64,000 nucleotides of DNA from Mycobacterium sp. Root135. Its GTDB lineage: Bacteria > Actinomycetota > Actinomycetes > Mycobacteriales > Mycobacteriaceae. Position numbers and translations under genes: made by a program. Below, piece after piece: positions 43,233-51,767 of this stretch. Every line of letters begins with the position of its first letter. Position 1 is the stretch's first letter. Under the pieces are notes generated by a model. That model made no database searches. It worked only from the letters and a program-made list of their open reading frames with translations, and had not been told where the DNA came from. The stretch spans positions 705,393 through 769,392 of the forward strand of contig NZ_LMEZ01000007.1 in NCBI RefSeq assembly GCF_001426545.1. The letters are read 5' to 3'.

Positions 43233-44476
43233 GGGTCACCCAGGTGATCGTTCGCGCCGATGTCGCCGCAGGCCCGGGCGGCGAGGGTGGCCGCACCGAG
43301 GGCGCCGGCCTCCTCGACACTCGACACCTCGAGCGGGCCGAATCGGGCGACTTTGGCGCGCATCACTTCTGCGCTGTGGCGCCACCCACCGGTGACGACG
43401 ACTCGGGCGGCCGGGCCCACGACGTCGTCCATGGCGCGGTGGAGTGCCAACGCCTCGTCGGCGGCCGTGGCGACCACGGTGCGCCACTCGACGCCAGGCC
43501 CGCTGCCGGCTTCAGCGGCGGCGTCCAACTGCGCCACGTCGGCGCCGAGGCGCTCCATGGCCCGCAACTGCGCCAACCCGCCCTCGGTGCCGCCGAGCAG
43601 ACTCCAGTGGCCGGCCTCGATGCTCGGGTCTGTGGTGATGCCCGCGTTGGCGAGCCGCGCGACGTCGATGCGAGACGGAATCGGGGTGATGGTGCGGACC
43701 AACGCTTCGGCGGTTCCTGACGAATCCAGTTCGTGCCCTTGGCCGGTGGCGCGGGCACCGAGTGCGGAGGCTTGATGGTCGTGGCCGGCCAAGGTCAGGA
43801 TCGCGCCGCGGAGCAGCGGGCTGACCGCGTCGGAGGAGATGACGCCGACCGGCACTCCGGCCGCCACCAACGGCGGCATCAGCTCGCGACGGGCACCCGA
43901 CCAGTCCAGCGCCGCATCCCACCAGTCGCCAGTCGCGACGTCGAGCCATCCGGTGCGGCCGGCCAAGGAGAGTTCGAGAACCGCATCGCCGCCGAGCTGC
44001 CGCACCACCCAGCCGCCGACGTCGAACCGGGTCGTCGCGTCACGCGTCGCCGGTGCGTGGCGCAGGAGCCAGCGGTGCTTGGTCAGCGAGAACTGGCCTC
44101 GCAGGGGCTTTCCGGCGATGCCGCCGAAGGTCTCGGCGCCGATGGTCGCCGCGAGGTCGGCCACCTCGTCGCCGTCGCGGTCGTCGTGCCAGGCGATGAC
44201 GGGGGCGAGCGGGCGTTCGCGCGCGTCGACGAGGACGCCGGACTCCCCCATGCAGGTCACGCCGACGGCGCGGACCTCGACCCCGGCGTCGACCGCCGCG
44301 GCGTTGAGAGCCTCAAAAGCACTGCGGCGCAATGCCTCTGCATTGATCTCAGTGCCGTCGGGCGTGGACTCCCACGTCGTGGCGGCACGTCCGGCACCGA
44401 GGACGAGTCCGTCGTCGTCGTAGACCACGGCCTTGCTCGAGGTGGTGCCGACGTCCAGCCCGGCGAACGCGGCCAT
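43229..44476 (-). CDS. FGGY-family carbohydrate kinase
   Basis: 415 residues, somewhat shorter than the usual 450-500. ATP-site start AGLDVGTTSSKAVVYD, then VTCMGESGVLVD and VIAWHDDRDG, the central LAGHDHQASALGA with the catalytic Asp, and VVVTGGWRHSAEVMRAK near the end. Phosphorylates a sugar, polyol or ketose. GGAG lies 5 bases before the ATG. It starts the minus-strand operon, divergent from the aldolase gene. Together with PfkB it suggests two successive phosphorylations of a ketose. Confidence 0.86.
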   Translation of the reverse strand: MAAFAGLDVGTTSSKAVVYDDDGLVLGAGRAATTWESTPDGTEINAEALRRSAFEALNAAAVDAGVEVRAVGVTCMGESGVLVDARERPLAPVIAWHDDRDGDEVADLAATIGAETFGGIAGKPLRGQFSLTKHRWLLRHAPATRDATTRFDVGGWVVRQLGGDAVLELSLAGRTGWLDVATGDWWDAALDWSGARRELMPPLVAAGVPVGVISSDAVSPLLRGAILTLAGHDHQASALGARATGQGHELDSSGTAEALVRTITPIPSRIDVARLANAGITTDPSIEAGHWSLLGGTEGGLAQLRAMERLGADVAQLDAAAEAGSGPGVEWRTVVATAADEALALHRAMDDVVGPAARVVVTGGWRHSAEVMRAKVARFGPLEVSSVEEAGALGAATLAARACGDIGANDHLGDP

Positions 44477-44494
44477 CGTTCTCCTGCCCATTGC

Positions 44495-44510
44495 CCAATT
44501 GGAGGTACCT
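44495..44510. promoter_or_regulatory. Twin palindromes between FGGY kinase and aldolase genes
   Basis: Two 8-base perfect palindromes side by side, CCAATTGG (44495-44502) and AGGTACCT (44503-44510), in the 85-base divergent gap 44477-44561. They are candidate operator sites for the DeoR protein acting on both directions, but short palindromes can occur by chance. Confidence 0.35.
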
Positions 44511-44561
44511 GGATATGGTTGCGTTTGATTGGATGTCCGTCAAGCCCCGACAGGAGCCGTC

Positions 44562-45404
44562 ATGCCGCTGGTCCCCACGGCTGAACTACTGCGTACGGCC
44601 GCCGCGAACGGCAGTGGCGTAGCCGCCTTCAACGTGGTCACCCTCGAACACGGGGAGGGCATCGTCGCGGGCGCCCAGCATGCCGCCGCTCCGGTCATCC
44701 TGCAGGTCAGCGAGAACACCGTGGCCTTCCATGGCGCGCTGCGCCCGATCAGCGCTGCGCTCGCCGCCTTGGCCGCCGACGCCGGCGTGCCGGTCGGCCT
44801 ACACCTCGACCACGTCGAGGCGCCGCACCTCTGGGAGCAGGCAGCCGACGCCGGATACTCGTCGGTGATGGTCGACGGCGGCGCCCTGCCGTACGACCGC
44901 AACGTCGCCGTCACCGCCGAGGCCACCGCACTGCTGCACGGACGGGGCTTGGCCGTCGAGGCCGAATTGGGCTACGTCGGCGGCAAGGACAGCCAGGTCA
45001 GCAACGCCCACGCCCCCGGTGTCCGCACCGATCCCCGGCAAGCGGCCGAATTCGTCAGCGCCACAGGCGTTGACGCGCTTGCCGTCGCGGTCGGCAGCTC
45101 ACACGCCATGACCACTCGCACCGCAGAACTCGACCTCGACCTGATCGCCGCCCTGCGGGACGCGTTGTCGGTGCCCCTGGTGCTGCACGGCTCGTCCGGC
45201 GTGCCCGACGACGCGCTGCGCGCCGCCGTGCAAGCCGGCATCGTCAAGGTGAACGTGGGGACCGCGTTGAACGTCGCCTACACCGGCGCTGTGCGGTCCG
45301 CCCTGGCGGCCGACGACGCCGTCGACCCGCGCAAGGCCCTGCGCTCGGCGCGCGCGGCGATCGGCGACACCGTCGCCCACCTGCTCGACGTGATCAGCCG
45401 CTGA
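44562..45404 (+). CDS. Class II ketose-bisphosphate aldolase
   Basis: 280 residues, zinc-dependent aldolase of the GatY/KbaY/Fba type. LHLDHVEAPHLWEQAADAGY has the catalytic Asp and zinc His, MVDGGALPYDRNV and EAELGYVGGKD follow, then VGSSHAMTT and LHGSSGVPDDALRAAVQAGI for zinc His and phosphate, and VNVGTALN. Splits fructose- or tagatose-type 1,6-bisphosphate into DHAP and glyceraldehyde 3-phosphate. AGGAG precedes the ATG. It is divergent from the FGGY-DeoR-PfkB genes and convergent to the ABC importer genes. Confidence 0.88.
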   Translation: MPLVPTAELLRTAAANGSGVAAFNVVTLEHGEGIVAGAQHAAAPVILQVSENTVAFHGALRPISAALAALAADAGVPVGLHLDHVEAPHLWEQAADAGYSSVMVDGGALPYDRNVAVTAEATALLHGRGLAVEAELGYVGGKDSQVSNAHAPGVRTDPRQAAEFVSATGVDALAVAVGSSHAMTTRTAELDLDLIAALRDALSVPLVLHGSSGVPDDALRAAVQAGIVKVNVGTALNVAYTGAVRSALAADDAVDPRKALRSARAAIGDTVAHLLDVISR

Positions 45405-45421
45405 CCCGACCTTCCCCATAG

Positions 45422-45486
45422 CCGCCGAGTGTGGACATTTGCCACGCAGATCCTGAGATGGCGTGACAGAAGTCCACACTCGGCGG
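45422..45486. terminator. Bidirectional hairpin between aldolase and ABC importer genes
   Basis: Perfect 15-base arms, CCGCCGAGTGTGGAC (45422-45436) and its complement (45472-45486), with an inner imperfect GCCACGC/GCGTGAC pair. It lies between two convergent stops (45404 and 45494), as expected for a shared terminator. Confidence 0.7.
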
Positions 45487-45493
45487 GAGGTGA

Positions 45494-46555
45494 TCAGCAC
45501 TCCGACTTGTACGCCGCCGCCCCACCCTCGCCGTCCAGGTTCTCCTTGGTGATGATCGTGAACCCGGTTTGCACGTTGGGCGTGTTCTGGCCGCCGTCCA
45601 GAGCCGTCACCGCTTCGTCGACGCCGAACCTGCCGATGGCGCCGGGATCCTGCGCGACGAGCGCCTGCACGGTGCCCTCGCGCAGCGCTTGAATTTGGTT
45701 GGGGCCGGCGTCGAATCCGACGACCTGCACCTGACCGCTCTTGCCCGCCTGCTTGATGCCGGTGGCCGCGCCTTCGGCGGAGAACAGGTTGACCGCGAAG
45801 ACGCCGACCAGATCGGGATCGCGCTGCAACTGCGCGCCGACCAGCTGTGCGGCCGTCGCCGGGTCGTTGTGGCTGAACTGCACGCCGACGTAGTTGAACT
45901 TCGGGTCGGCTTTGACCGCGTCCTCGAATCCCTTGGCGCGCGCGTCGGTCGTCGAGACGCCAGGCTCCAGCCCCATCACCATGACCTTGCCGCCCTCGGG
46001 GTGCAGTTGCTTGATGGCGTCGAACGCCGCCGCGCCGCCCCCCTCGTTGTCACTGGAGATCGCCGACGTCGCGAACGACGGATCGGCGGTCGTGGTGTCG
46101 ACGAGGACGACCTTGATGCCCGCCGCGGCGGCCTGCTGCAGCGGTTGTTGCAGGGCCTGGACGTCGGTCGGCGCCACCAACAGCGCGTCGGGCTTGCTCG
46201 CCACGATCGAGTCGAGGATCGGCTTCTGCAGGGTGGGGTCGAACTTCTGCGGCCCCTGCGTGTTCACCTTGACGCCCAGCTTGGCGGCTTCCTCCTGAGC
46301 GCCGCACTGCATGGTGATGTAGAACTGGTCGCCAACCACGCCCTGCAGGAGCGCAATGTCGTATTCCTTGCTGGCCTTTGGCGGCGCGGCGACGGTGGTG
46401 ACCGCCGCCTGCGGGGCGGCCGAGGAGGACGACGACGCCGCGCCACCAGTCGACGTGCCGCTCGGTTCGGACTGGGGCTTGGACGACGTGCAGGCGGCCA
46501 TCGGCAACGCGAGCGTCATGACGCTCGCGACGAACACGAGACGGTTTCGGTTCAT
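45494..46555 (-). CDS. Sugar/polyol ABC transporter substrate-binding lipoprotein
   Basis: 353 residues. Lipobox LPMAAC near residue 22, Ser/Ala linker to about 60, then a type I periplasmic-binding fold of the ribose/galactose group: IALLQGVVGDQFYITMQCG, PDALLVAPTDVQAL, VVLVDTTTADPSF, VQVVGFDAGPNQIQAL. Binds a sugar or polyol outside the membrane and passes it to the permease. GAAGGGAAAG lies before the ATG. The start overlaps the permease stop (ATGA). The ligand cannot be read from the sequence. Confidence 0.88.
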   Translation of the reverse strand: MNRNRLVFVASVMTLALPMAACTSSKPQSEPSGTSTGGAASSSSSAAPQAAVTTVAAPPKASKEYDIALLQGVVGDQFYITMQCGAQEEAAKLGVKVNTQGPQKFDPTLQKPILDSIVASKPDALLVAPTDVQALQQPLQQAAAAGIKVVLVDTTTADPSFATSAISSDNEGGGAAAFDAIKQLHPEGGKVMVMGLEPGVSTTDARAKGFEDAVKADPKFNYVGVQFSHNDPATAAQLVGAQLQRDPDLVGVFAVNLFSAEGAATGIKQAGKSGQVQVVGFDAGPNQIQALREGTVQALVAQDPGAIGRFGVDEAVTALDGGQNTPNVQTGFTIITKENLDGEGGAAAYKSEC

Positions 46556-47646
46556 GGACTTTCCCTTCGTTGTGAACCTCGCGGGGATCCTCTGCGGTTG
46601 AGAGGATTTCGAGAGCGTGCGCTGCGCATGGCCGCCGCGCGCCGGGACTGGTCGACGTAGACCGCGGCGATCAACACCGAACCGACTGCGACCCCCTGCC
46701 AGTACGGCTGGACGCCGATGATGACGAATCCCGACTGCAGCACGGCGGGGATGAACAGCCCGACGAGGGTGCCGAACACCGTGCCCTCGCCACCGAAGAT
46801 CGACGTTCCGCCGATCACGACCGCGGCGATGACGTTGAGGTTGGTCAGCGACTGGCCTGCGATGGTCGTCGTGCCGTATTGGGCCAGCGACAGCAGCGCG
46901 CCGAACCCAGCCAGGGTGCCCGCCAACGCGTAGACGGCGATCAGGTGGCGGGTCACCTTGATGCCCGTGCGTCGCGCCGCCTCCTGGTTGGAACCGATGG
47001 CATAGGTGTAGCGGCCGAACCTGTTCTTGTGCAGCAGGATTGCACCGAGGATCACCACGATCAACGCCACGAACGGCAGGCCGGGAATGCCGAGTACCTT
47101 GATGTAGGCGCTGAAGTCGGTGAGTTCGGTTGGCACCGAGCGGATGTCGATTCCGCCGGTGATCACCTGCGCCAGACCGAGTGCCACCGAAAGGGTTCCG
47201 AGCGTCACGATCAGCGCAGGCACCCTGGCCTTGGCGACCAGGATGCCGTTGACGGCACCCCAGACCGTGCCGCTGAGCACCGCGGCCACCAGACCCGCGG
47301 CCGCCACTCCCGGACCGTTGCCGCCCATGGCCGCCATCACCTTCGCCGCGACGACCGACGAGAACACCAGCACCGACCCGACCGACAGGTCGATGCCGGA
47401 CGTGATGATCACGAAGGTCATCCCTACGCCGAGCACCGCCCACACCGCGACGTTCTGCGACATCAGCGAGAAGTTGCCCGCCGACAGGAAGCGATCACCC
47501 GCGACGACGGAGAACGCCACGCAGATGACGATCAGCACACCGAGGATCCAGATCGCCTGCAGGCTCAGCAGGCGCTTCACCAAGGACTCGTCGCCGTCGT
47601 CGGCCCCGGACACGGCCACCGTGGGTTGATTCGCGACGGTACTCAT
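46552..47646 (-). CDS. Sugar ABC transporter permease (CUT2/RbsC type)
   Basis: 364 residues with about 8-10 membrane helices. The CUT2 core motif is FVIITSGIDLSVGSVLVFSS, and later RRTGIKVTRHLIAVYALAGT-like cytoplasmic loop and AAVVIGGTSIFGGEGTVFGT. Single permease, so it should act as a homodimer with the ATPase encoded before it. The basic C-terminal tail (NPLNRRGSPRGSQ) is extra. Overlaps both neighbours by ATGA. Confidence 0.9.
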   Translation of the reverse strand: MSTVANQPTVAVSGADDGDESLVKRLLSLQAIWILGVLIVICVAFSVVAGDRFLSAGNFSLMSQNVAVWAVLGVGMTFVIITSGIDLSVGSVLVFSSVVAAKVMAAMGGNGPGVAAAGLVAAVLSGTVWGAVNGILVAKARVPALIVTLGTLSVALGLAQVITGGIDIRSVPTELTDFSAYIKVLGIPGLPFVALIVVILGAILLHKNRFGRYTYAIGSNQEAARRTGIKVTRHLIAVYALAGTLAGFGALLSLAQYGTTTIAGQSLTNLNVIAAVVIGGTSIFGGEGTVFGTLVGLFIPAVLQSGFVIIGVQPYWQGVAVGSVLIAAVYVDQSRRAAAMRSARSRNPLNRRGSPRGSQRRESP

Positions 47647-48407
47647 GCCGCACCTTCCCGTCCGTCGAGGGCGCCGGTCATCGCGCCGACCAAGGTCTCC
47701 ACCGTGGTGTCGCTGCCGCGATAGGTCGCAACCCGCCGGCCCAGTCGAAGCACCTGGATGCGGTCGCAGATCTCGAGCACGTGCGGCATCGAGTGGCTGA
47801 TGAAGACCACCGCAATGCCCTTGTCGCGCACGCGTTTCACCGACTCGAGGACGTTCTTGGTCTGCACCACGCCGAGCGCGGCGGTCGGTTCGTCGAGGAT
47901 GACGACCTTGTCCGCCCACGCGATGGCGCGGGCGATGGCGATGCCTTGGCGCTGACCGCCGGACATCGACCCGACGGGGGTGTTCAGCGACCGGACCGTC
48001 GCCCCGAGTTCGGCGAACGACGCGGCGGCCTGCCTGCGCATCTCCCTCTCGTCGAGGAAGCCGAATCGTCCGAGCGGCCCCTTGCGGCTGAGTTCCCTTC
48101 CCAGGAACACGTTTTGCACGGGGTTGAGGTGCGGCGCGAGCGCGAGGTCTTGATACACGACCTCGATTCCGAGATCGTTCGCCTCGCGCGGACTTGCCAG
48201 TCTGATGGGCGCGCCCTCGAAGTAGACCTCGCCCTCGTCGAGTTCCAGGCTCCCCGACAGTGCCTTGATGAGCGTGGACTTGCCAGCGCCGTTGTCGCCG
48301 ATCAGTCCGACCACCTCACCCGCCTCGACGTCGAAGTCTGCGCCGTCGAGGGCGCGGACGTGGCCGAAGCTTCGCGAGATGGCCCGGGCCTCGAGCAGTG
48401 CGGTCAT
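47643..48407 (-). CDS. Sugar ABC transporter ATPase (single-domain, FrcA-like)
   Basis: 254 residues. Walker A IGDNGAGKSTL, signature SMSGGQRQGIAIARA, Walker B VVILDEPTAALG, and switch His in VVFISHSM. Most CUT2 importers use a double-length ATPase of about 500 residues (RbsA). This one has a single ABC domain, as FrcA of the fructose importer FrcBCA, a hint that the substrate is a ketose or polyol. The ATG overlaps the stop of the isomerase-like gene. Confidence 0.9.
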   Translation of the reverse strand: MTALLEARAISRSFGHVRALDGADFDVEAGEVVGLIGDNGAGKSTLIKALSGSLELDEGEVYFEGAPIRLASPREANDLGIEVVYQDLALAPHLNPVQNVFLGRELSRKGPLGRFGFLDEREMRRQAAASFAELGATVRSLNTPVGSMSGGQRQGIAIARAIAWADKVVILDEPTAALGVVQTKNVLESVKRVRDKGIAVVFISHSMPHVLEICDRIQVLRLGRRVATYRGSDTTVETLVGAMTGALDGREGAA

Positions 48408-49429
48408 GAGGTGCCTTCCGGTCGGTGGGGCGGCCACGAGGTGCCCGCCCTGCAGACGAGTAACCGGGCGTCGCCGTCGACGCTCCAGGTGCCGCACGCG
48501 GCGGGGACGACGAGTGCCTGTCCGGCCGTCACGTTCAGCGGTGCGCCGCCGGCGGAGGTGAGCACACCGCTGCCCGCCACCACCACGGCGACGGCGAACC
48601 CGGCCGGGACGTCGGCCCCCGCGGTGAGCAGTTCCATGTGGAAGTAGGGGTCGGCGTCGGCGGGCAACACGCTCACCACTTCGGCTGGCCCGGCCTCCGC
48701 GTGGCGGAGCAACACGCCCGGATCGGCAACGGCGGCTGTACTGACGACGGACAGCGCGGTGTCGCGGTCCAGCCCGAGGAAGACCTCGGCGTCGGACGCG
48801 TCGGTGTTGTTGCGCTCCAACAGAATCGACTGATCGGTGGGTTCCTGCGCCTCGACGAGCAGGATGCCCGCGCCGATCGCATGCGGTGTGCCACCGGGAA
48901 CCAGCACGCCGTCACCGGGGCGCACGGGGATGCGGTGCATGAGGGCGAGCATGGTCTCGGCGTCCTGGTCGTCGACGAGTTCGCGGACGCGCTGCGGCGT
49001 GACGTCCTCGCGCCAGCCGACCCAGACCGCCGCATCCGGACCGGCCTCGAGGACGTACCAGGCTTCGGTCTTGCCGTAGGCGCAGCCGAGGTGACGGCAG
49101 GCGTAGTCCCGGGTGGGGTGCACGTGAACGGGTAGCCGCTGGCCGGCGTCGAGCAGCTTCACCAGCACACCGGTGTCCCCCGGCGCCCCGTCGGCACGAC
49201 CCAGCCAGGCGACGGGGTCGGTGCGCACCGCGTCGACCAACGGGGTCCCGTCGGCCAGGGCAGCCGGGCCATGGTCGGGATCACCGAACCTGGCGACGGT
49301 GGCGCCGATCCACTCCTCGGGCGAGCGGTTCCCGACCGCTGCCAGCCCCCGCCACGCCGCCAACGCGGGGCCACCGGCGTACCAGTGTTCGATCACGTTG
49401 GGCGGCAACAGTTGTGCATCTGGGCTCAC
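48404..49429 (-). CDS. Class I mannose-6-phosphate isomerase-like protein
   Basis: 341 residues, cupin metalloenzyme. Metal ligands are in QRLPVHVHPTRDYA (the Gln-x-x-x-His-x-His type motif), GKTEAWYVLEAG and VPGGTPHAIGAGILLVEAQE, so the zinc site appears complete. The N-terminal PNVIEHWYAGGPALAAW differs from ManA proper. It would interconvert aldose and ketose phosphates such as mannose 6-P and fructose 6-P, or a related sugar in this pathway. GTG start overlapping the dehydrogenase stop. Confidence 0.8.
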   Translation of the reverse strand: MSPDAQLLPPNVIEHWYAGGPALAAWRGLAAVGNRSPEEWIGATVARFGDPDHGPAALADGTPLVDAVRTDPVAWLGRADGAPGDTGVLVKLLDAGQRLPVHVHPTRDYACRHLGCAYGKTEAWYVLEAGPDAAVWVGWREDVTPQRVRELVDDQDAETMLALMHRIPVRPGDGVLVPGGTPHAIGAGILLVEAQEPTDQSILLERNNTDASDAEVFLGLDRDTALSVVSTAAVADPGVLLRHAEAGPAEVVSVLPADADPYFHMELLTAGADVPAGFAVAVVVAGSGVLTSAGGAPLNVTAGQALVVPAACGTWSVDGDARLLVCRAGTSWPPHRPEGTS

Positions 49430-50451
49430 AGCTCGATCACCACCTTGTGCGCGCTCGCGTCACCGCGCAACGTCTGCAGTGCCATGCCGTACTCGTCGAG
49501 GCCGAAGCGGTGGGTGATGAGGCCGTTGGTGCGCACCCGGCCGCCGCGCAGCGCGTCGATGGCCGCGCCGAACGACGTCATCTCGGCGAACGATCCCCTG
49601 ATGGTGATTTCGCGCCGGAACACGTCGAAGGGGTGAAAGCGGACGAGGTCGTCGGCGCGCGTGACGCCGTAGATCAGCACCGTGCCGCCGCGGCGGGTGA
49701 GCGGCACGCAGATGTCGCCCACCACCGGCGATCCGGTGGCCTCGACGACGGCGTCGTACCCGTCCCCGTGCGGCGAGGCCGCCAGAAGCGTGGCGATGTT
49801 GGCGTCGGGGTCGTCGCGCGCGATCCGCACCGTGCGATCCACGCCAAGGCCGCGGGCGGTGTCGAGCTTGAACTGGCTGGGCCCGGCCACCGTCACCGAC
49901 GACGCGCCGCCCGAGGCGATCAGCTGCGCCAGCAGGAGTCCCGTCGGGCCTGCACCGAGCACCAGAGCGCTGCCGCCGGGACGCATCTGCAGGGACTCGA
50001 GGCCGTGCATCGCGCACGACGTCGGCTCGCAGAACACCGCGGTGTCCTTGTCGAGGCCCTCGGCCGAGAAGACCAGCGTGTGGTCGGCGACCGCGTATTC
50101 GGCGAAGAAGCCAGGAAAGTTGCTGCCGAATCCCAGCATCGACTCGCACTGTCCCAACCGGCCGGCCAGGCAGTACGGACATTGGCCGCAGTACACGTTC
50201 GGGTTGACGGTGACCTGTTCGCCGAGCCGAAACCGGGTGACGCCGTCGCCGAGTTGGTCGACGATGCCGACCAACTCGTGCCCGGGGATCAGCGGGAAAA
50301 CCGCGCCGAATTCGCCTTCGTGAATGTGCAGATCGGTGCCGCACACTCCGACCTGGTCCACCTTGATCCGCACCTGCCCCGGTGCCGCCTCGGGCGTGGG
50401 GACCTCGGCCACCGACCACGTCTTGGGGCCTTCGTAGGACACCGCCTTCAT
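49426..50451 (-). CDS. Zinc-dependent polyol/sugar alcohol dehydrogenase
   Basis: 341 residues, medium-chain dehydrogenase. Catalytic zinc: Cys of GVCGTDLHIHEG and His-Glu of IPGHELVG. Structural zinc: the four Cys of YCGQCPYCLAGRLGQC. Cofactor loop LVLGAGPTGLLLAQLI. The L-iditol/sorbitol type head (MKAVSYEGPKTW) suggests oxidation of a sugar alcohol to a ketose with NAD(P). First gene of the dehydrogenase-isomerase-ATPase-permease-binding protein operon, divergent from lacI-type regulator. Confidence 0.88.
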   Translation of the reverse strand: MKAVSYEGPKTWSVAEVPTPEAAPGQVRIKVDQVGVCGTDLHIHEGEFGAVFPLIPGHELVGIVDQLGDGVTRFRLGEQVTVNPNVYCGQCPYCLAGRLGQCESMLGFGSNFPGFFAEYAVADHTLVFSAEGLDKDTAVFCEPTSCAMHGLESLQMRPGGSALVLGAGPTGLLLAQLIASGGASSVTVAGPSQFKLDTARGLGVDRTVRIARDDPDANIATLLAASPHGDGYDAVVEATGSPVVGDICVPLTRRGGTVLIYGVTRADDLVRFHPFDVFRREITIRGSFAEMTSFGAAIDALRGGRVRTNGLITHRFGLDEYGMALQTLRGDASAHKVVIEL

Positions 50452-50543
50452 CCGTCGGCTCCGCCTCTTTCCCGCGTCGTTGCTGTTACCTGCGTCACTC
50501 TCGTGATTGCTTCGAGCCGAGACGGTACGCCACTTCCGCGCCT

Positions 50544-50594
50544 ATGTCACCGGTGTCAGAAAAGTCGCCGCCATTTCTCTGACATCGGTGACAT
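50544..50594. promoter_or_regulatory. Paired LacI-type operators in the divergent promoter
   Basis: A 17-base arm ATGTCACCGGTGTCAGA (50544-50560) and its inverted copy at 50578-50594 match at 16 of 17 bases. Each arm is itself an imperfect 14-base palindrome around a central CG (TGTCACCGGTGTCA and TGACATCGGTGACA), as LacI-family sites are. The centres are about 35 bases apart. They lie between the polyol dehydrogenase gene and the regulator gene, 30 bases from the regulator start, so they probably control both. Confidence 0.75.
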
Positions 50595-50623
50595 ACTGTC
50601 GACCCGGACAGGGAGGACGGTCG

Positions 50624-51631
50624 ATGGCGACGATGCGCGACGTGGCAGCTCACGCTGGTGTGAGCGCGAAAACCGTGTCTCGCGTGGTCAACAACGACCG
50701 TTACGTCTCCGCCGAAGTCCGACTCCGCGTCGAGCAGGCGATCGACGAACTGCAGTACGTACCCAACATGCTGGCGGTCACGTTCCGCACCGGGCGCGAC
50801 GCGGCGATCGGGGTGGCGGTGCCGGGCGTCGCCGACCCCTTCTTCGCAGGCATCATCAGCGCGGTCGAGCGAGAGGCCAGCCGTCGGGGCGTCGCCGTCA
50901 TCGTCACCAGCGTCGGTTGGGAGCCCTCCCACGAGCGGCGGTCGATCGAGGCGGTGCTGCATCGCAGGGTCGCCGGGATGATCATCTGCCCCGTGGGGCC
51001 CGACATGTCCTTCCTCCGCCCGTGGCAGGCCCGGGCACCCCTGGTGTTCGTCGACCGGATGCCCGCCAAGCTGACCGCCGACGCCGTGGTTCAGGACGAC
51101 GTGGGCGGCGGCCGGGAGGGGACCGCCCATCTGCTCGCGCACGGTCACCGCACGGTGGCGTTCATGGGCGACGACGTCGTCACCGGTCTCTTGCGCCTCG
51201 AGGGGTGCCGACAGGCACTGGCCGACGCCGGCCTGCCGCACCACGACGGACTCGTCCACCTCGGCGAGGTCGACACCGAAACCATCACCACCGCGTTGCG
51301 CCGCATCCTCGCCGAGCCCCAGCCGCCGACGGCAGTGTTCTCGTCGAACGCTCGCTGCACGGTGTCGGTCGTGACGGCGCTACAGTCGTTGGGGCGCAAC
51401 GACGTTGCCGTCATCGGCTTCGGCGACTTCCCCACCGCCGCGGCCCTTCGCCCAGCCGTCACGGTGATCAACCAGGACGCCGACGAGATGGGCCGACTCG
51501 CGGTGGAGCGCCTCTTCGAGCGCCTCGACGGGCCCGACCGCAAGATGCGTCGGCGCACCGTGCTGCCCGTCTCGCTGCTGACGCGGACGTCATGCGCGAT
51601 GCCTGGCGACACCGTCCACCCCGGCCACTGA
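50624..51631 (+). CDS. LacI-family transcriptional regulator
   Basis: 335 residues. N-terminal helix-turn-helix TMRDVAAHAGVSAKTVSRVV with the hinge LQYVPNMLAVTFRTGR, then a periplasmic-binding-like sensor (AIGVAVPGVADPFFAGIISA, GMIICPVGPD, LVFVDRMPA, AVIGFGDFP). GGGAGG lies 9 bases before the ATG. Divergent from the polyol operon, so it is its likely repressor, with the transported polyol or derived ketose as inducer (inference). Confidence 0.9.
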   Translation: MATMRDVAAHAGVSAKTVSRVVNNDRYVSAEVRLRVEQAIDELQYVPNMLAVTFRTGRDAAIGVAVPGVADPFFAGIISAVEREASRRGVAVIVTSVGWEPSHERRSIEAVLHRRVAGMIICPVGPDMSFLRPWQARAPLVFVDRMPAKLTADAVVQDDVGGGREGTAHLLAHGHRTVAFMGDDVVTGLLRLEGCRQALADAGLPHHDGLVHLGEVDTETITTALRRILAEPQPPTAVFSSNARCTVSVVTALQSLGRNDVAVIGFGDFPTAAALRPAVTVINQDADEMGRLAVERLFERLDGPDRKMRRRTVLPVSLLTRTSCAMPGDTVHPGH

Positions 51632-51680
51632 GCCGCGCCCCTCCCCACTCCCCTCACTCCCCTTCCCTCCCCCACTTCCC

Positions 51681-51742
51681 CGCGAGCAGACGCAAAAGTG
51701 CGCGACACGCCGAGTGTCCGTGCAACTTTGCGCCTGCTCGCG
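51681..51742. terminator. Long imperfect hairpin between lacI and DUF559 gene (repeat copy A)
   Basis: Left arm 51681-51699 (CGCGAGCAGACGCAAAAGT) pairs with 51725-51742 with one substitution and one bulge. It lies between convergent genes. The first 36 bases (51681-51716) occur again, perfectly and inverted, at 52741-52776. Confidence 0.65.
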
Positions 51743-51767
51743 AGGAGGGACGAAGGGGACAACGGGG

